Positions 43,343 to 55,116 of a stretch of DNA of 64,000 nt are shown here, in pieces. Where the stretch lies: NCBI RefSeq assembly GCF_018812025.1, contig NC_063050.1, positions 5,216,547 to 5,280,546 on the forward strand. The letters run 5' to 3'. Origin of the DNA: Megalobrama amblycephala. Taxonomy: Eukaryota > Chordata > Actinopteri > Cypriniformes > Xenocyprididae. The notes below the pieces were generated by a model, which had not been told where the DNA came from, ran no database searches, and was given only the letters and a program-made list of their open reading frames with translations. Made by a program: the position numbers and the translations under genes. Position 1 is the first letter of the stretch. Each line of letters begins with the position of its first letter.

Positions 43343-44653
43343 ATGGCAGCAAGTTCATTGGTTTCCTTCATTGTGTCAGGCACATTATGTTGATTTCAGT
43401 ATGATGTTCATCTCTTTCTCTTTTTGTAGATGATGGTGTTTTTGGCAACTCTTCTCCCTGTTGTATTGGGCAGTGACTAAATTATTGTCATTCAAATGTT
43501 CTGACGTCTACAACTCATGAGAAACAGTCAGTGGGATTTACTCCATCTATCCAGCAGGTGGCGTTCCTGTCTGGGTTTACTGTCACATGATCTCAGATGG
43601 GAAAGATGAAGATAAAGGAGGATGGACGGTACGAATGTGACTGCAGATCATTAAACACACATCAGAACTGTTTTGCGGTGTGAATTTTGATTTTAACACC
43701 TTTTAACCTTATTATTTATTATTCTCAGGTTAGGTAAAGTAAGTTGAGTCTGGCCTAAATTATAAGCATTTTAAATTACTTACAATTTGGTCAGAAGACT
43801 CCTCTGTGGTATGTTCTTGTTCAAAGTCTTAAAACACTATAAATCAAGCTATAAGTAAATATATAATCAGGGTAGGCAGCTTTTGTAATCAATTAAATTT
43901 CTTTTAATTGGTTACTTTTCTTTTATAATAAACAAAAATGTAAAGGCAAATAAAACTTCATAATTAAAGTATAAAATACAGTAATCACTCTTGAGTCAAA
44001 GGTGTAGTCAGCGCTGGGCTTCCCATCTTCAGCTTGGGGTTTCGTGTCCTCAGCTCTGGGCTTCTAGGCGTCGGGGGTACTGACGTATCAGTATCCGAAG
44101 AGGCAATCAGCTCATCAGTCTTTTATACTCATGTTGTTTATCACAGACGTTACGTTATCTTCTTGATTGACATACGTTGTAACTTTCCCAAAGTTTCCAG
44201 ACACTTCTCAAGGCCTCGCAGGTGCAGGCTGTCTGGCTTTTGTGTCCTTGGACTCCAGTAAACTCAGCCAAGATGGCTGATGTCCTTATAAGGTTCTTGG
44301 AGTAGAACCACAGTTCTCCATGTCCTTGAGCAAACACACATAGAACCGCACACACCTCTGTGTATTGCAGTCCAGTTCTGCTCCTCCTTCTCGTAAACAG
44401 CCACACACACATATCTAACTGCACATCTCTGGCCATACAATATAATACATACATTAGAAACAAACAGATATAAATAACAATAATATTGCCTAATGCCTAA
44501 TATTTAATACATTGGCCAAATGTGTAGCAGCAGACATCCAAAACCTTAACAAGGAGGCAGGGTAATTGCATTTTCTTGATATAACACAACAGAACATACA
44601 TTATGAATCATATCTTCTATATAAACCCATCACAGGTGATTCAGAGGAGAATG
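43343..44653 (+). pseudogene. mfap4-like pseudogene (sister of gene 2), truncated in exon 4
   Basis: Exon 1 ends about 43,218. ATG GCA at 43,343-43,348 has the same GCAAGT donor as gene 2. Exon 3 starts at 43,430, has the same TAA (43,478-43,480) and the same CAC replacement in the CDM block, but keeps 15 bases (ATGTTCTGACGTCTA) deleted in gene 2. A 921-bp insertion lies in intron 3 (43,669-44,589). Exon 4 survives only as GTGATTCAGAGGAGAATG before unrelated sequence. Exons 5-6 are absent. Confidence 0.82.
43669..44589 (-). mobile_element. Candidate solo LTR (921 bp) in intron 3
   Basis: Flanked by CAGAAC at 43,663-43,668 and 44,590-44,595; the intron is uninterrupted in genes 1, 2 and 3. 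The ends on the minus strand are TGTGTTATATC and CCGCAAAACA, i.e. TG...CA as in LTRs, with one extra base at one side. A CCTTATAAGG sequence (about 44,284-44,293) could be a promoter element. There are no coding domains. Confidence 0.55.
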
Positions 44654-45302
44654 TTTCTGGTCTGTTTGAGTTCTCATTTAGATTATTCTCCACTTCATCA
44701 ATCTTCAATAAAATCCTGCATTTTTCTTTAAACAGAACTTTAGCTAGATTATTAAGATTAGATAGATTAAGCCGGTCGACTGCTCTGACCTTTATAAAGC
44801 AGGACAAACAGATTTAATCCATCTATCCAGGAAGTGGCACTCCTGTCTGGGTTTACTGTGACATGATCTCAGATGGGAAAGATGAAGATAAAGGAGGATG
44901 CGCCTGTGTGTAGATGAGACGCAATGAATCGCCGACTCGAGAGGCTGGTTAACACTTGCTTTAATGGCGACAACAGCCGGAATAACAAGCTATCACACAC
45001 ACACCCCAAACCCCGCCCCCGGCGCTGACGTGCCATGACACCCGGGGATCAGACGTCATACTCCATACACTGGCGCCACCCATTTTCCATAAAGCACACT
45101 CCCTCTCCTACAGTGACTGCTGACCTGTGAAACACAGCAGGGTAACCAGAATAGCAATGTGTGGCAACAAGAAACAACATGTCACAATCAACTATTCAGT
45201 ACAGCCTAGCAGGCTATCAAAGAACACCACAAACACAAAGATATATAACAACAAAACTCCCCCCCCCACACCCAACAAAGGATACAAGGTAAGGCTGCAG
45301 GC

Positions 45303-47396
45303 CTATTGCAGCTCGTAGTCCATCAGCTTGACTGGGAGCCGACGGAGACGACCAGACCGCCGAGGGGTCGGCATCGGGACGTGTAACTTCGACGGGGATG
45401 CACTCCTGCTCTCGCATAGGCTACTCGTGCTGCTAACAGGCCCGACGGGTGATGATGCTGGCTCGGCTATTGCCAGAGGAATGTCAGGAACCGGTGGAGG
45501 AGAGCTCGCATCCAGACTTTCACTCTCTGAGTCTGCATCATCTTCAATAGGCACCATTTGCTCAGGGATAGACTCAACTTTGTAACAGTCACTCAGTCTG
45601 ACCCTATATGATCCGCGTCGAAGTTGAGAGCCAGTGAACTTTCGAATGTTGCACCATGCCCCGTCAGTATTTAGCACAAGATATCGACTTCGTGCCTGGG
45701 ACTTGTTCCGATCACTATACAAGTACACTAGATCACCTGGGCCAACATCTGGGCATGTTGTGAACTGATTCGATGGTGATTTGGCCTTACTGCTATGGGG
45801 ATGATTCACTAGACGTTGTGCATGCTGTTGAGTAATTAACTCCTGATCATGGACTGGTAACTGTTTGAGAGAGAACTGGTCACGTTGTAACAGCATCTCC
45901 CGAGCTGACATGCCACGTGATCTGATACGGCTGTTTAACTGAGCAACAGCCACAGACAAAAGAAGGGGAGTGACAACCTGACAGTGTGGTTCCAAGCGCA
46001 AAACCTCACCCTGCAGCTCCTGAATGGCCTTTTCAGCAACCGGGTTTTTGTTGACATTTTTGGCTTCGCCCACCTCAATGGCCAACCTGTGCTGGGCGAG
46101 CACCTCGTCATTTGTTAATGCTGCGAATCCAGGTGCTGGGTCAGTCCTGACCACAGCCAACGGACCATCGAGTGGACGGAGACCAATGCACAGGCTTATG
46201 ATACCATCCCGCAACGTCTCTTTGCGCTCATCTGCGATTAGAAGGGCGGCCGTGAAGGATGTCACACATTCACGAACAACTAGGATGAGCTGACGTGCGC
46301 GTTTTAACACATCAGCTGCAAAGGAGGACCCCACAGCCTCAGGTGGGTCACAACTGGATTGTTCCACCGCAAACGAGGGGGATTTCGCCAGTGCAGCACA
46401 TTGATGGCAACCCCTACTGGTATGTTGGATAGCTGCCTCCAAATCCAACGCATAGAAGTAACGGCCGACCACGAGTCTCAACTGATGTGCAGAAGGGTGA
46501 TTCAATCTGATGTGCAATGACATAAGCAAGCCATGCAACACATTCCTTGGAACGACAATGCATTCGGAGGAGCTCACCAGCAGTGTCTGACGGCCTACGA
46601 TTAAGAGCCCATCTTTGGCCAAAGTGGTAGTGTTCAAATAACGTTTCACATCTTTGGCATTGGTTACTCTTTTGGAGGGGCGTGTACCTTGGCGAAGATG
46701 TGCACACACCCTACGGAGGTCTGGACACGCCGCCTGTATGGACAACCATGATGCTCTGTTTGAGAAGGGTATCTTCTGCACACCCTGCATAATGTTAACA
46801 ACATCAGAACGGCGCACAACCGAGGCCATGCAATCCTGGACAAAGCCACACACCTGACACATGTGGCTGTTGCATTCTACAGCATTGCGACTAGCATAAT
46901 CTGAAGGGAGAATAGCGGCTCCAGCAACATGGCGGACAGAAACCTGGAAGCGGCTTGCGGTTGACAAGAAAGTGGTGACTCGTGGACTTGCAGAGAACTC
47001 GCCCCTACATAACTTCTCGAAAGCTTGCACACACGGTTTGCTGTCAGTGAGGACACACGCTTTCTGTGTAGACTGGATGATAAATGGACCAAAGTGCTTT
47101 AATGCAGCAGCTATAGCTAAAGCTTCGATTTCACACGGGAGCCAATTGATCTGTTTTTTGCAAAGTTTAGCACTAAAGTAGCCAGCCACCAGTAATGTCC
47201 CCTCACATGTAACATACATTGTCGCCCCAAGGCCTGGGTCCCTGAGAGCACCATCAGTGACGATCCAAAGCTGGTCGTCAGGTCGCGGTATTGTCACCGC
47301 ACAGTTATTGGATAACGTCTGCTGAGCCCTGTGAAAACATTGGAGAAGCTCATCTGACCACACAATTGCAGTTTTCGACTCACACCCAGCTACCAT
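45303..47396 (-). pseudogene. LTR element pol, 3' part: RNase H and integrase
   Basis: 697 codons open. RNase H: LWIVTDGALRD, CEIEALAI and CVLTDSKPC. Integrase zinc-binding region: HIRLNHPSAHQ (H-H) and CHQC. Integrase core: FAADVLKRARQ, VVRTDPAPGFAAL and NPVAEKAIQELQ (D, D, E). A C-terminal basic PRRSGRLRRLPVKL ends the protein. It would integrate the cDNA. It is out of frame with the RT part: the segment 47,397-47,587 reads in between, so two frameshifts (about 47,400 and 47,545) separate the halves. The listed start is just the first start-like codon after a frameshift. Confidence 0.85.
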
Positions 47397-47537
47397 GTCA
47401 TCAAGGGGGCAAGGATGGATGCGCAGCCCTTAAGTACACCTGCTAAGACTTTATAAGCACCAATAAAAGATCTCAGTCCACTAACGCAAGTAGGGGGGGT
47501 GCATGAGGCTAGTGTGGCAATGCGATGTGGACTAGCA

Positions 47538-49535
47538 CTAATGGTGCCACACCCATCCCAGGATGTTTGTCTGTGCAGGAGCAACAACTGTCTTTACAGG
47601 GGATAAACATAAGTTGCATGCCTGGAGGGCCGCTAAGACTCTTCTCCAAACCGCAAGCAGCTCTTCAAAGTTGTCAGCACCACAGTACAGGTCGTCTGCA
47701 ATTTTGGCCACCTGTCCCTGTTGAATTAAGTCACCAAGAAACCGACAGGTCAATTCTTCCAAGGCAGTTTCTGATCCAGGCATACCCATAGCACATCTGG
47801 CATACACCCGGATTCCCTTGAATGGCGTAACTACTCCACAGTACTTCATGGAGTCCTTTGAAAGGGTTATCTGATAGAACGCTTTTGTGAGGTCGGTTGC
47901 GACAATATATCTCCACTGAGCTATCTGACGCAAAGTGGCATCGACGTTTGGCATGAGCGATGGCTGAGGTTTGCTGTACCGTCCTACATCAGTGAATGCT
48001 GTCACAAGACGAAATCCCCCATTCGGCTTTTTGATAAGAAATGATGGATTGACATACTCAACCGCAACGCCAACGTCCTCAGGTTTCTGAAAGACGCCCA
48101 TCTGTTCTAACACGTCGAATTGAGCCTGTAGTTCTTGCAACTGGCCTCTTGAGTACTGCGGAACTCTACCCTTTCGTTGAGGCGGTTGGACGGGACCCAT
48201 GTTTACTCTAGCCTGGAAGGGGCCAGCAACGCCATTATAGCCCCTAAACTGTGGGTTGAAAACCTCATCAAATTCCCTGTGGACTTCCCGAAATTTGTAT
48301 CTGATGACTGGAGTCATTACGCTGTCTGGGTCTAATGAGATGAGGTCAGAAAACAGTGTCAGACTGGAGTTGGGGGCAAATGTCTGTGGGGCCGCAGACG
48401 GGGCTTGTTTGGGTAGTGGCTCTGGGACATAAGTCATGCGAATGCAGCACACATGATCGTTTCTCTTAATACCCTGCGGTGTGTTAGTCAAATTGGGAAT
48501 TCTGATTCTACCGGATATTCCTTTATACAGGGCAGGTGCAAGCCACTGTGTAGAGGCATTATGTGGCTCAACAGCGAGCTCCTCGCTAACGTTCACCAGC
48601 TCGCCTGGAAGTTCAAGCTCAACAAATTCGCCAGGCCAAACAGTATGAGATGACGTAGCACGGAGGACATGAGCTCGCCTGACAGTGTGAGTATCCCCCT
48701 CAGTCCGTCTGGCACCATACTCGCATGTGTTGGACCCTACACAGACCTCGTGTCTAGCAGGGCGGATGGAGATGTCATTACATTCCATAAACGGTATGCC
48801 AGCGAGAATATCAGAGTCTAAATTTTCTACGACAAGCCCTTCAAAGTAAAGCTCATGTCCATCTCTGTGAAAGTGGGTGTGTGTTTCTCCAACTACCTTT
48901 AAGGGTGAAGAGCCATCTGCCTGGTGAGCTGACTGAGTACTGCTGGTGACCTTAAGACCCAGTCTGTTAGCACAAGCTGCTCTTATCATGTTTCCCGTAG
49001 CACCACTGTCGATGGTCAGTCTGACTGGGGCATAACTATGGAAAGCATCGAGGCATGGCGACTGCATGATACGAACGCGCTGCACTGCCATCGGGCAACA
49101 CACAGAGTCATCGTTGCCATCATCAGATTCACCCTCTGTGTGACCCGACGAACCTGCCACTTGCCGTGCTTTAGCAATGAATGCCCTGTCGTGAGGAGGC
49201 AGAAAGGGGCATTTACTGAGAAAATGATTATCTGGTCTGTGAGCCTCTTTACACAGTGGACACGACTTCCTGGATCGACCCAGAGACGTCAGTCTCTGCC
49301 TTGGAATGCTGGACACCGCAGTGCGCATTGTTCTGGCATCCTCTGACGACTGAAGTTCATCCAGTAATGAGCTGAGGGCTTGGGATATCTCTGGTTTTAT
49401 AGACGCCATTGTGCGTGAACGTGATTCAGTACCGTACCTCTGCTTTACGAGTTTTGGCAGCTCGCTGTGTATAAGTCGATGCCATGTGAGAACAATGATA
49501 TTTTCTATTGTGGGGGAGAGTTCTTCATCCTCCAC
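47538..49535 (-). pseudogene. LTR element: nucleocapsid zinc knuckle, protease and reverse transcriptase
   Basis: 665 codons open. CPLCKEAHRPDNHFLSKC is a CCHC-like knuckle with an unusually long middle spacing (about residue 92). RLTIDSGATGNMI is the aspartic protease site (about 175) and is intact. RT: FLIKKPNGGFRLVTAF, VATDLTKAFYQITL (motif A), MGMPGSE (motif B) and AKIADDLYCG (motif C with ADD). It ends at LGWVWHH where a frameshift enters. Upstream it is in frame with gag across a single TGA at about 49,570. Confidence 0.85.
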
Positions 49536-49571
49536 AATGGGTACACCTCCATGAGTAATGCCAGAGTCTTT

Positions 49572-50051
49572 TCAGAGTAAATTGTCCTCAACAAAAGCCA
49601 TTAATCTCTGGTATAAGTCCTCCAGGCCCTCATTGGGCTCTAGTTTAATAGCAGCAAAGTCAATGAAATGAGCGCCAGTGGACTGAAATCCAAAGTGTAG
49701 TCTGATTACTTGCCATATATGGTCAATGCAAGTGGAATTCTTAACAATAGTATTGCGGGATATGACTGGACAGTAATTAGCGATCTGCCCCAGCATAAGC
49801 TCAAGCATGCTAACCTTTTGTTGGCGCGTGCGTCGTTGAGCTGCAGGAATTTCCTCGTTATCATCCGTGAAACCCCTATATGGCGAAGCCCTCGTCTTCT
49901 TTTCCCAGTTTACGCCGTCCATTAAAAACGGGGCAAACTCAGTGTCCAGTGATAGCGTATAAATGAGGTTCTGATGCCAGTTCTCAAAGGAGTTCACTGT
50001 CTCGACTTTAGTGAGGCACCACTGCTTCGGCGCTCTGTGTGTGTTCGCCAT
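49572..50051 (-). pseudogene. LTR element gag N-terminal part
   Basis: 159 codons beginning [20 protein letters not shown], with [12 protein letters not shown] and FHFGF-like helices typical of retrotransposon capsid ([34 protein letters not shown]). It ends in TGA, but the same frame continues to the zinc knuckle. The TGA is therefore either a nonsense mutation or a suppressed codon. No numbered capsid family could be assigned. Confidence 0.75.
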
Positions 50052-50420
50052 TGTTACGGCTCACGTCTCGTCGGCAAAGATAATCCGCTGCTAGTTTATA
50101 TGCACTCGTAGCGTGAACTGATCTCACAATGAATCGCCGACTCGAGAGGATGGTTAACACTTGCTTTAATGGCGACAACAGCCAGAATAACAAGCTATCA
50201 CACACACACCCCAAACCCCGCCCCTGGCGCTGACGTGCCATGACACCCGGGGATCAGACGTCATACTCCATACACTGGTGATGGACGGTACGAATGTGAC
50301 TGTAGATCATTAAACACACATCAGAACATACATTATGAATCATATCTTCTATATAAACCCATCACAGGTGATTCAGAGGAGAATGGACGGCAGTGTGAAT
50401 TTCTATCGGCCGTGGAATCA

Positions 50421-51289
50421 GTCTTTAGCGTCCTTGTTAGTGTGCCCACCTCCCATGCCAGAAACGCTCATTTGAATCCCACTCGGAGCAGTGTGAGTAG
50501 AACTGGAGGGGTTACACATACAGTAGGCCTAATTATTATTAAAAAATAGAAAGTCTTATTTATATAACATATTTCTTTATTCAATGTGTTTGACAAAAAT
50601 AGGCATAAAGATACACCATGAACAAAACAGTCAAGCAAAGTTAAAAGGGTATAATTCACCAATGGGAAGATGGTCTTTTAGTAACATTTTGGTGTCTGTG
50701 CAGTGGAAAGGTGAAAAAACTTAAACTGACCTGTAGTTTTAACAAAAGCCCTGGAGCTGGCAGAAAATGACGTTTTGCACCACCCAACAGACTTTTGGAT
50801 GATGAAATCAAGTAATTGTGGGAAACAAACCGCACAATAAAACACTTTGAACAATCAACACGTACCATTGGTTGCACAGTTCACTTGGCAAGGTTTGCAC
50901 CGCTTCCTCATTCCCTTCTCTCTTTCCTCACCACTAGATCACCTGAAGTTCACCTAAATATCCAACATATGTAATGTTCTGTGTGAATTAAAGTGATTTG
51001 ATATCTCATGTTTGCTGTCATTTGAGTGTTTTAGTGGTCTTACAGTTTTACAGGAGTAAAAAAAAAAATTAACATAAAAATCTTTGAATTCAAAAAAGTA
51101 CTCTGCTTCATAGGAGAAGGGAATTTGCAGACATTTTGGGTCATTTTTGGTCATTTTGGGAATTGGGGACATTTCACTTTCGTAAATGTGAAAACAGCTG
51201 CTGGAGGATTTTTCCAAGATTGCTACAAATGGACTTTGATACGCAGAGGAGGAGCTTGAAAATCAGATATTCAAGACGTGTTTGTGTCA
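50421..51289 (+). repeat. Direct-repeat block 2, second copy
   Basis: Matches 18,020-18,838 in the same orientation, with a 55-base insertion-like difference at about 51,127-51,180. Here it runs into an mfap4-like exon 1. Confidence 0.8.
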
Positions 51290-53633
51290 TCAAAGACTGA
51301 AGAACACAAACGGTGAGTTACTGTTTTATTCTCCATCATTTAACATAGACAGTCTGGGCATTCATGTTCTTACAATTTTTAACATATGTGACCCGTCACG
51401 GAAACCAGGGACACAAGTCGGCAGCACAACTCTCGAGCAAAATGAGAAAGAAGCATTTTTTTTCAAAATTGGTGATTTTCGTTTTTTTGCAGAATCTGTT
51501 AGTTGAGATCATGAAGAAGCCTTTCCGTGTTTGAGATAGCAGTATTGGTATATTTAAAAGCGTACATTTTGAGGTTGAAATCGGCTTGTTTTTCGGAGAC
51601 TCTAGCACGCAGTAGGGGCATGTCATTGTCTGTGTGTATTTCCATACTGGGAAGCGTGGCTACTTACTATGCAGCGCTCTGGCCGGCTCTAGCTGATATC
51701 AAAATTCAATGAATGTTTTGAAGTACTTCTTCGACAAGCCGGATGCTTATGAACAAGCGCTCACTGATTCTGAAGACGATCTGAGCGACGATGAAAGCGG
51801 CATAATAAGACATTACCTCTCTGGAGTCGGGTAACGCGCCGGCGCATTTTGCAGGATTTTTTTCACATTGCAGCAAAACAGACTTAAAATACTCCGTCAT
51901 TTTTTGTCATAGAGACATAAGTAATTGTCAATTGAAACTATAGAATGTCTTCTTTTATTTGTGTACACTCAGAGTAAAAACAAAATGTTGTGCTTTTTGA
52001 AAAATAAAGAAAACTAACATTATGCGTGATCTCTTGTCTCCCTCTGAACGAAGTCCAATCTGATAGTTCTCAGAAAATGAACTGTAACTTAGTGAATACT
52101 AATCATAAAAAAATTATACTTAGCCTATGTCTGAAAAAACGTTGAAATGTCAAGTGTTAAAATGTGTAAGTCAAATCGAAAACAAACCTTCTGTGTTTAT
52201 GTAATCTGTATGAAAAGAGAGCCATGTCAGAAGTCCGTGATTCAGCTCATTATCTGCTAATGCGGCCACGCCCACGGAGCCAGCGCTATTCAGACGCAAA
52301 TTCTGAGTCAATGCATGCATTCATCGTCTCAATCGTGTATTTATTGACTTGAAAAGTGTTTTGAATAGCCATAGTTAGCGATCTCTGGCCTCTCTGTTAG
52401 TCCAGTTATTTCCTGGATTGCCTATTCTTCTTTAACAGGCTTCTCAGGTGAGAACATTTCATTTCATGATTATAGTGACCAAAATGATCACGGTTATCAC
52501 AGAATCCTGTTCAAAAAGTCAATTCACCAAGTTTTATGTGGAAAACCAGCAAATAAAAAATAAAATTAGCATCAATATGTACGTTTTCTTTACATAAACA
52601 TTAAAATAATAACATTAAAAATGATGGGCAGATTTTAAAGGAGTGTCTTGCAACATGTTATCTACAATGCACAAGTTCAAATAGAGTTTTGACAAAAAAG
52701 TCACATATTTCAGCCTCTAAATCATTTTTATAAAAGTCAAAAAAGATAAATTTTCTGACATTTACAATGCACATTAACCTTTATTATTAATAGTATGCGG
52801 TCCATGCAGCTTTACAGGGGGTATGGCTTATCTAAATGAGATGTAAATGAGCCCTATTGTCACTCCCAGCAGGTGAGAACAGGCGAGAACTGCAACTTTA
52901 GAGGCGTTTTTCTCCCTATAGAGCTTTCTTGATTGCCTACCTTCAAATGGCCACAACTTCTCCAAATATTATCAGATTTCCATGTGTCACACATCGTTGG
53001 AAAGCTTGGAGACTGCACTTTCAGAATCTGTGAATAACTCAAAATGCCCCAAAACCGACTTGTGTCCCTACTTTCCGTGACTGGTCACATATTTTTAGAT
53101 CAAAAACAAATCTTTGCAGCTGTGACCCTACTGAGGAGAGATTGAGAACATGGCAGTATGTTTTTGGTTTCTTTCATTGTGTCAGTCACATTTTTTGGGA
53201 CGATTCCACCTTCGTTTCAGTGTGATGTTCATCTCTTTCTCTATGTCTCTTGTAGATGATGGTGTATTTGGTGGCTCTTCTCCCTGGTGTATTGGGCAGT
53301 GACTGTACATTAATGCCATTCGACTGTTCTGACATCTACAACTCAGGAGAAACAGTCAGTGGGATTTACTCCATCTATCCAGCAGGTGATGTTCCTGTCT
53401 GGGTTTACTGTGACATGATCTCAGATGGGAAAGATGAAGATAAAGGAGGATGGACGGTACGAATGTGACTGTAGATCATTAAACACACATCAGAACATAA
53501 ATTATGAATCATATCTTCTATATAAACCCATCATGGGTGATTCAGAGGAGAATGGACGGCAGTGTGAATTTCTATCAGCCGTGGAATCAGTATAAGAGAG
53601 GATTTGGGAATGTGGAGAGTGAATACTGGCTGG
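51290..53633 (+). pseudogene. mfap4-like gene with exons 1-4 only
   Basis: Exon 1 ends at 51,312 (GT donor). Exon 2 coding part: ATG GCA at 53,150-53,155. Exon 3: 53,256-53,456, open and with the cleanest version of the family 5' end here (signal peptide, [29 protein letters not shown]). Exon 4 sequence: 53,537-53,633, but its acceptor CAG is TGG, so normal splicing is lost. Exons 5-6 are missing; after 53,634 the sequence diverges and becomes repeats. Intron 1 holds a 1.7-kb transposon. Useful as the outgroup-like state for the stop codons in gene 2 and its sister. Confidence 0.8.
51387..53089. mobile_element. 1.7-kb TIR DNA transposon with TA target duplication
   Basis: Ends TGTGACC...GGTCACA are flanked by TA (51,385-51,386 and 53,090-53,091). 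The empty site occurs inverted at about 14,446-14,470 (AACATATTTTTAG). Terminal repeats of about 37 bases: left TGTGACCCGTCACGGAAACC and GGGACACAAGTCGG, right (reversed) TGTGACCAGTCACGGAAAGT and GGGACACAAGTCGG. The only coding trace is a 41-codon ATG frame (51,709-51,834) with an acidic DSEDDLSDDES stretch, as in the N-terminus of some transposases. No catalytic domain is seen. Confidence 0.78.
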
Positions 53634-55116
53634 GTAAGATCTGTCTGTTTTTGTTGTCTGAGTTTCTCAATCCACCACGGTTTTCAGTATTTTGTATCAC
53701 ACTGTGAAGTCTAAAGACTTCAGTATTTTTAAGCTGTTTTGAACATTGTAATCAGTAGGTAAGATTTTAAAACAGTTTCAATGCAAAATCAATATTTCAT
53801 GTCAACATTTATGTGGTGATAAGCCATGTAATCAGTGGTATGACTCTTAAATGTCTGTCTTGGCTCAAAGCTGCTTGTTAAGAATGTTTTTTTTCTTCGC
53901 GGAAGCAAGTGCACTGTTAGACCTTGCTGTAGAAAAATCGCCAAATTGACAGTGACAAACCATTTTCCATTAAAATAGTAATATACTGTAGAAATACAGT
54001 AATATTTGTCATCTTCGAGAAAATAGCCTACAGGAATATACTGCGATTTAACATCGCTCAAAGTTGACACTCAGAGGCTGTGTTCTAAATCACACCCTAT
54101 ACCCTCATTCACTATTCCCTACATTAGTTCACTAATATAGTCCACTTGACAGAGTGAATGAAAAGAAGTGAGTGAATTCAGACACTGATGAACACCTGAT
54201 AAACAGAATCACTGAAGGACAGAGAAACAAGAACAGAAAAAAGAAGACAAGCAGAAACACAAGTACTACAACTGACTTCAGCCACACTGAGTGTGAAATA
54301 GGGCTGGGCGATATGGCAAAAAAATTAAATCTCGATTTTTCAGAACGATTGACCGTTTTTTTTTCCCGGTTTAACTAGTCACCTTAACTTAACTACAATA
54401 TCAATATGATTTAAGTAACGTTCTCTTTATTAACAATCTAGTTAAAAAAAAAGTTCAGTTCCAAGTGGAGCACACATGAAGTGATCAACATGGTGTAAAT
54501 GTAAAACAATTTGTTATATCTTTGCAGAAATATGCCTGAAATATGAAGACAAATGTTGTACAAACTTATCTTAAACACATCCTACTCAGAAATAATATAA
54601 GAAAATGCTAAATATTTCTTAGCCAAAAATAGCAATAAATAACCCCAGTAATAGGCTATTATTAACAGCAAATGCTTAGTAAAAACTTAGTAAAACAGAA
54701 AACAACAACAGCTTTCAGCCTGTCACCATCATGCAAACATGAAATACTAAACAGGTTTACAGGTTTTTGCATTTCATTGCACTATTTGTCCTTTTGTTTT
54801 TATGTTTGGCGGATATGTTTAGGTGTTGTACTTGTCTCGTGTCTTTTGCAGCGTCTCACCCATGAAACGGCATTGTAAAAACACGGCGGTCAAGTTAAAA
54901 AATAAAAAAGCTCAACTTGTGTTTAATAACTTTGCCTTTTTTTCTCATTCCACTGCCTCCGTCTCATTTTTATAACACAATAACTGATTTCTGAATGAAC
55001 AGCCGCTTAAGAACAGTGATGTGTTCTACGTTCAGAGCATCACATGAGAGCGGTTAATCAGGCGCGATCATGAGGTCAGATCATTTTATTCTCCTAATAC
55101 GATTATCATTGCTGTA
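53634..55116. repeat. Interspersed repeats (ACAGTAA-type and GGGCTGGGCGATA-type)
   Basis: 53,930-54,290 resembles 31,600-31,860 and 61,450-61,690 (GACAGTAAC, TTAGTTCACTAATATAGTCC). From 54,299, TAGGGCTGGGCGATATGGC starts a common fish hAT-like non-autonomous repeat that runs to about 55,100 with AT-rich sequence. No host gene is supported. Confidence 0.5.

Larger units (their letters stand above)
44901..50279 (-). mobile_element. LTR retrotransposon (Ty3/gypsy- or BEL-type order), 5.4 kb
   Basis: Target duplication GATG lies at 44,897-44,900 and 50,280-50,283, inside mfap4-like exon 3. Short LTRs: 44,923-45,073 and 50,127-50,278, about 151 bases with three differences seen by eye. The outer 22 bases at the left (44,901-44,922) are not found next to the right LTR, which is unexplained. 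Coding on the minus strand: gag (50,051-49,572), protease-RT (49,535-47,538) and RNase H-integrase (47,396-45,303). The near-identical LTRs suggest a recent insertion. The clade is not resolved. Confidence 0.85.
44771..50420 (+). pseudogene. mfap4-like fragment (exon 3-exon 4) split by an LTR retrotransposon
   Basis: Exon 3 sequence from CCGGTCGACTGCTCTGACC runs to the insertion at 44,900 and resumes at 50,280 with GATGGACG and the usual intron 3. Exon 4 then runs to 50,420, where it is cut after TGGAATCAG and joined to direct-repeat block 2. The DLYKAGQT codons resemble gene 1 and gene 3 rather than gene 2. A 10-base loss after GGACAAACAG disrupts the frame. 117 bases of unrelated sequence (44,654-44,770) separate it from the preceding pseudogene. 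Confidence 0.8.
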
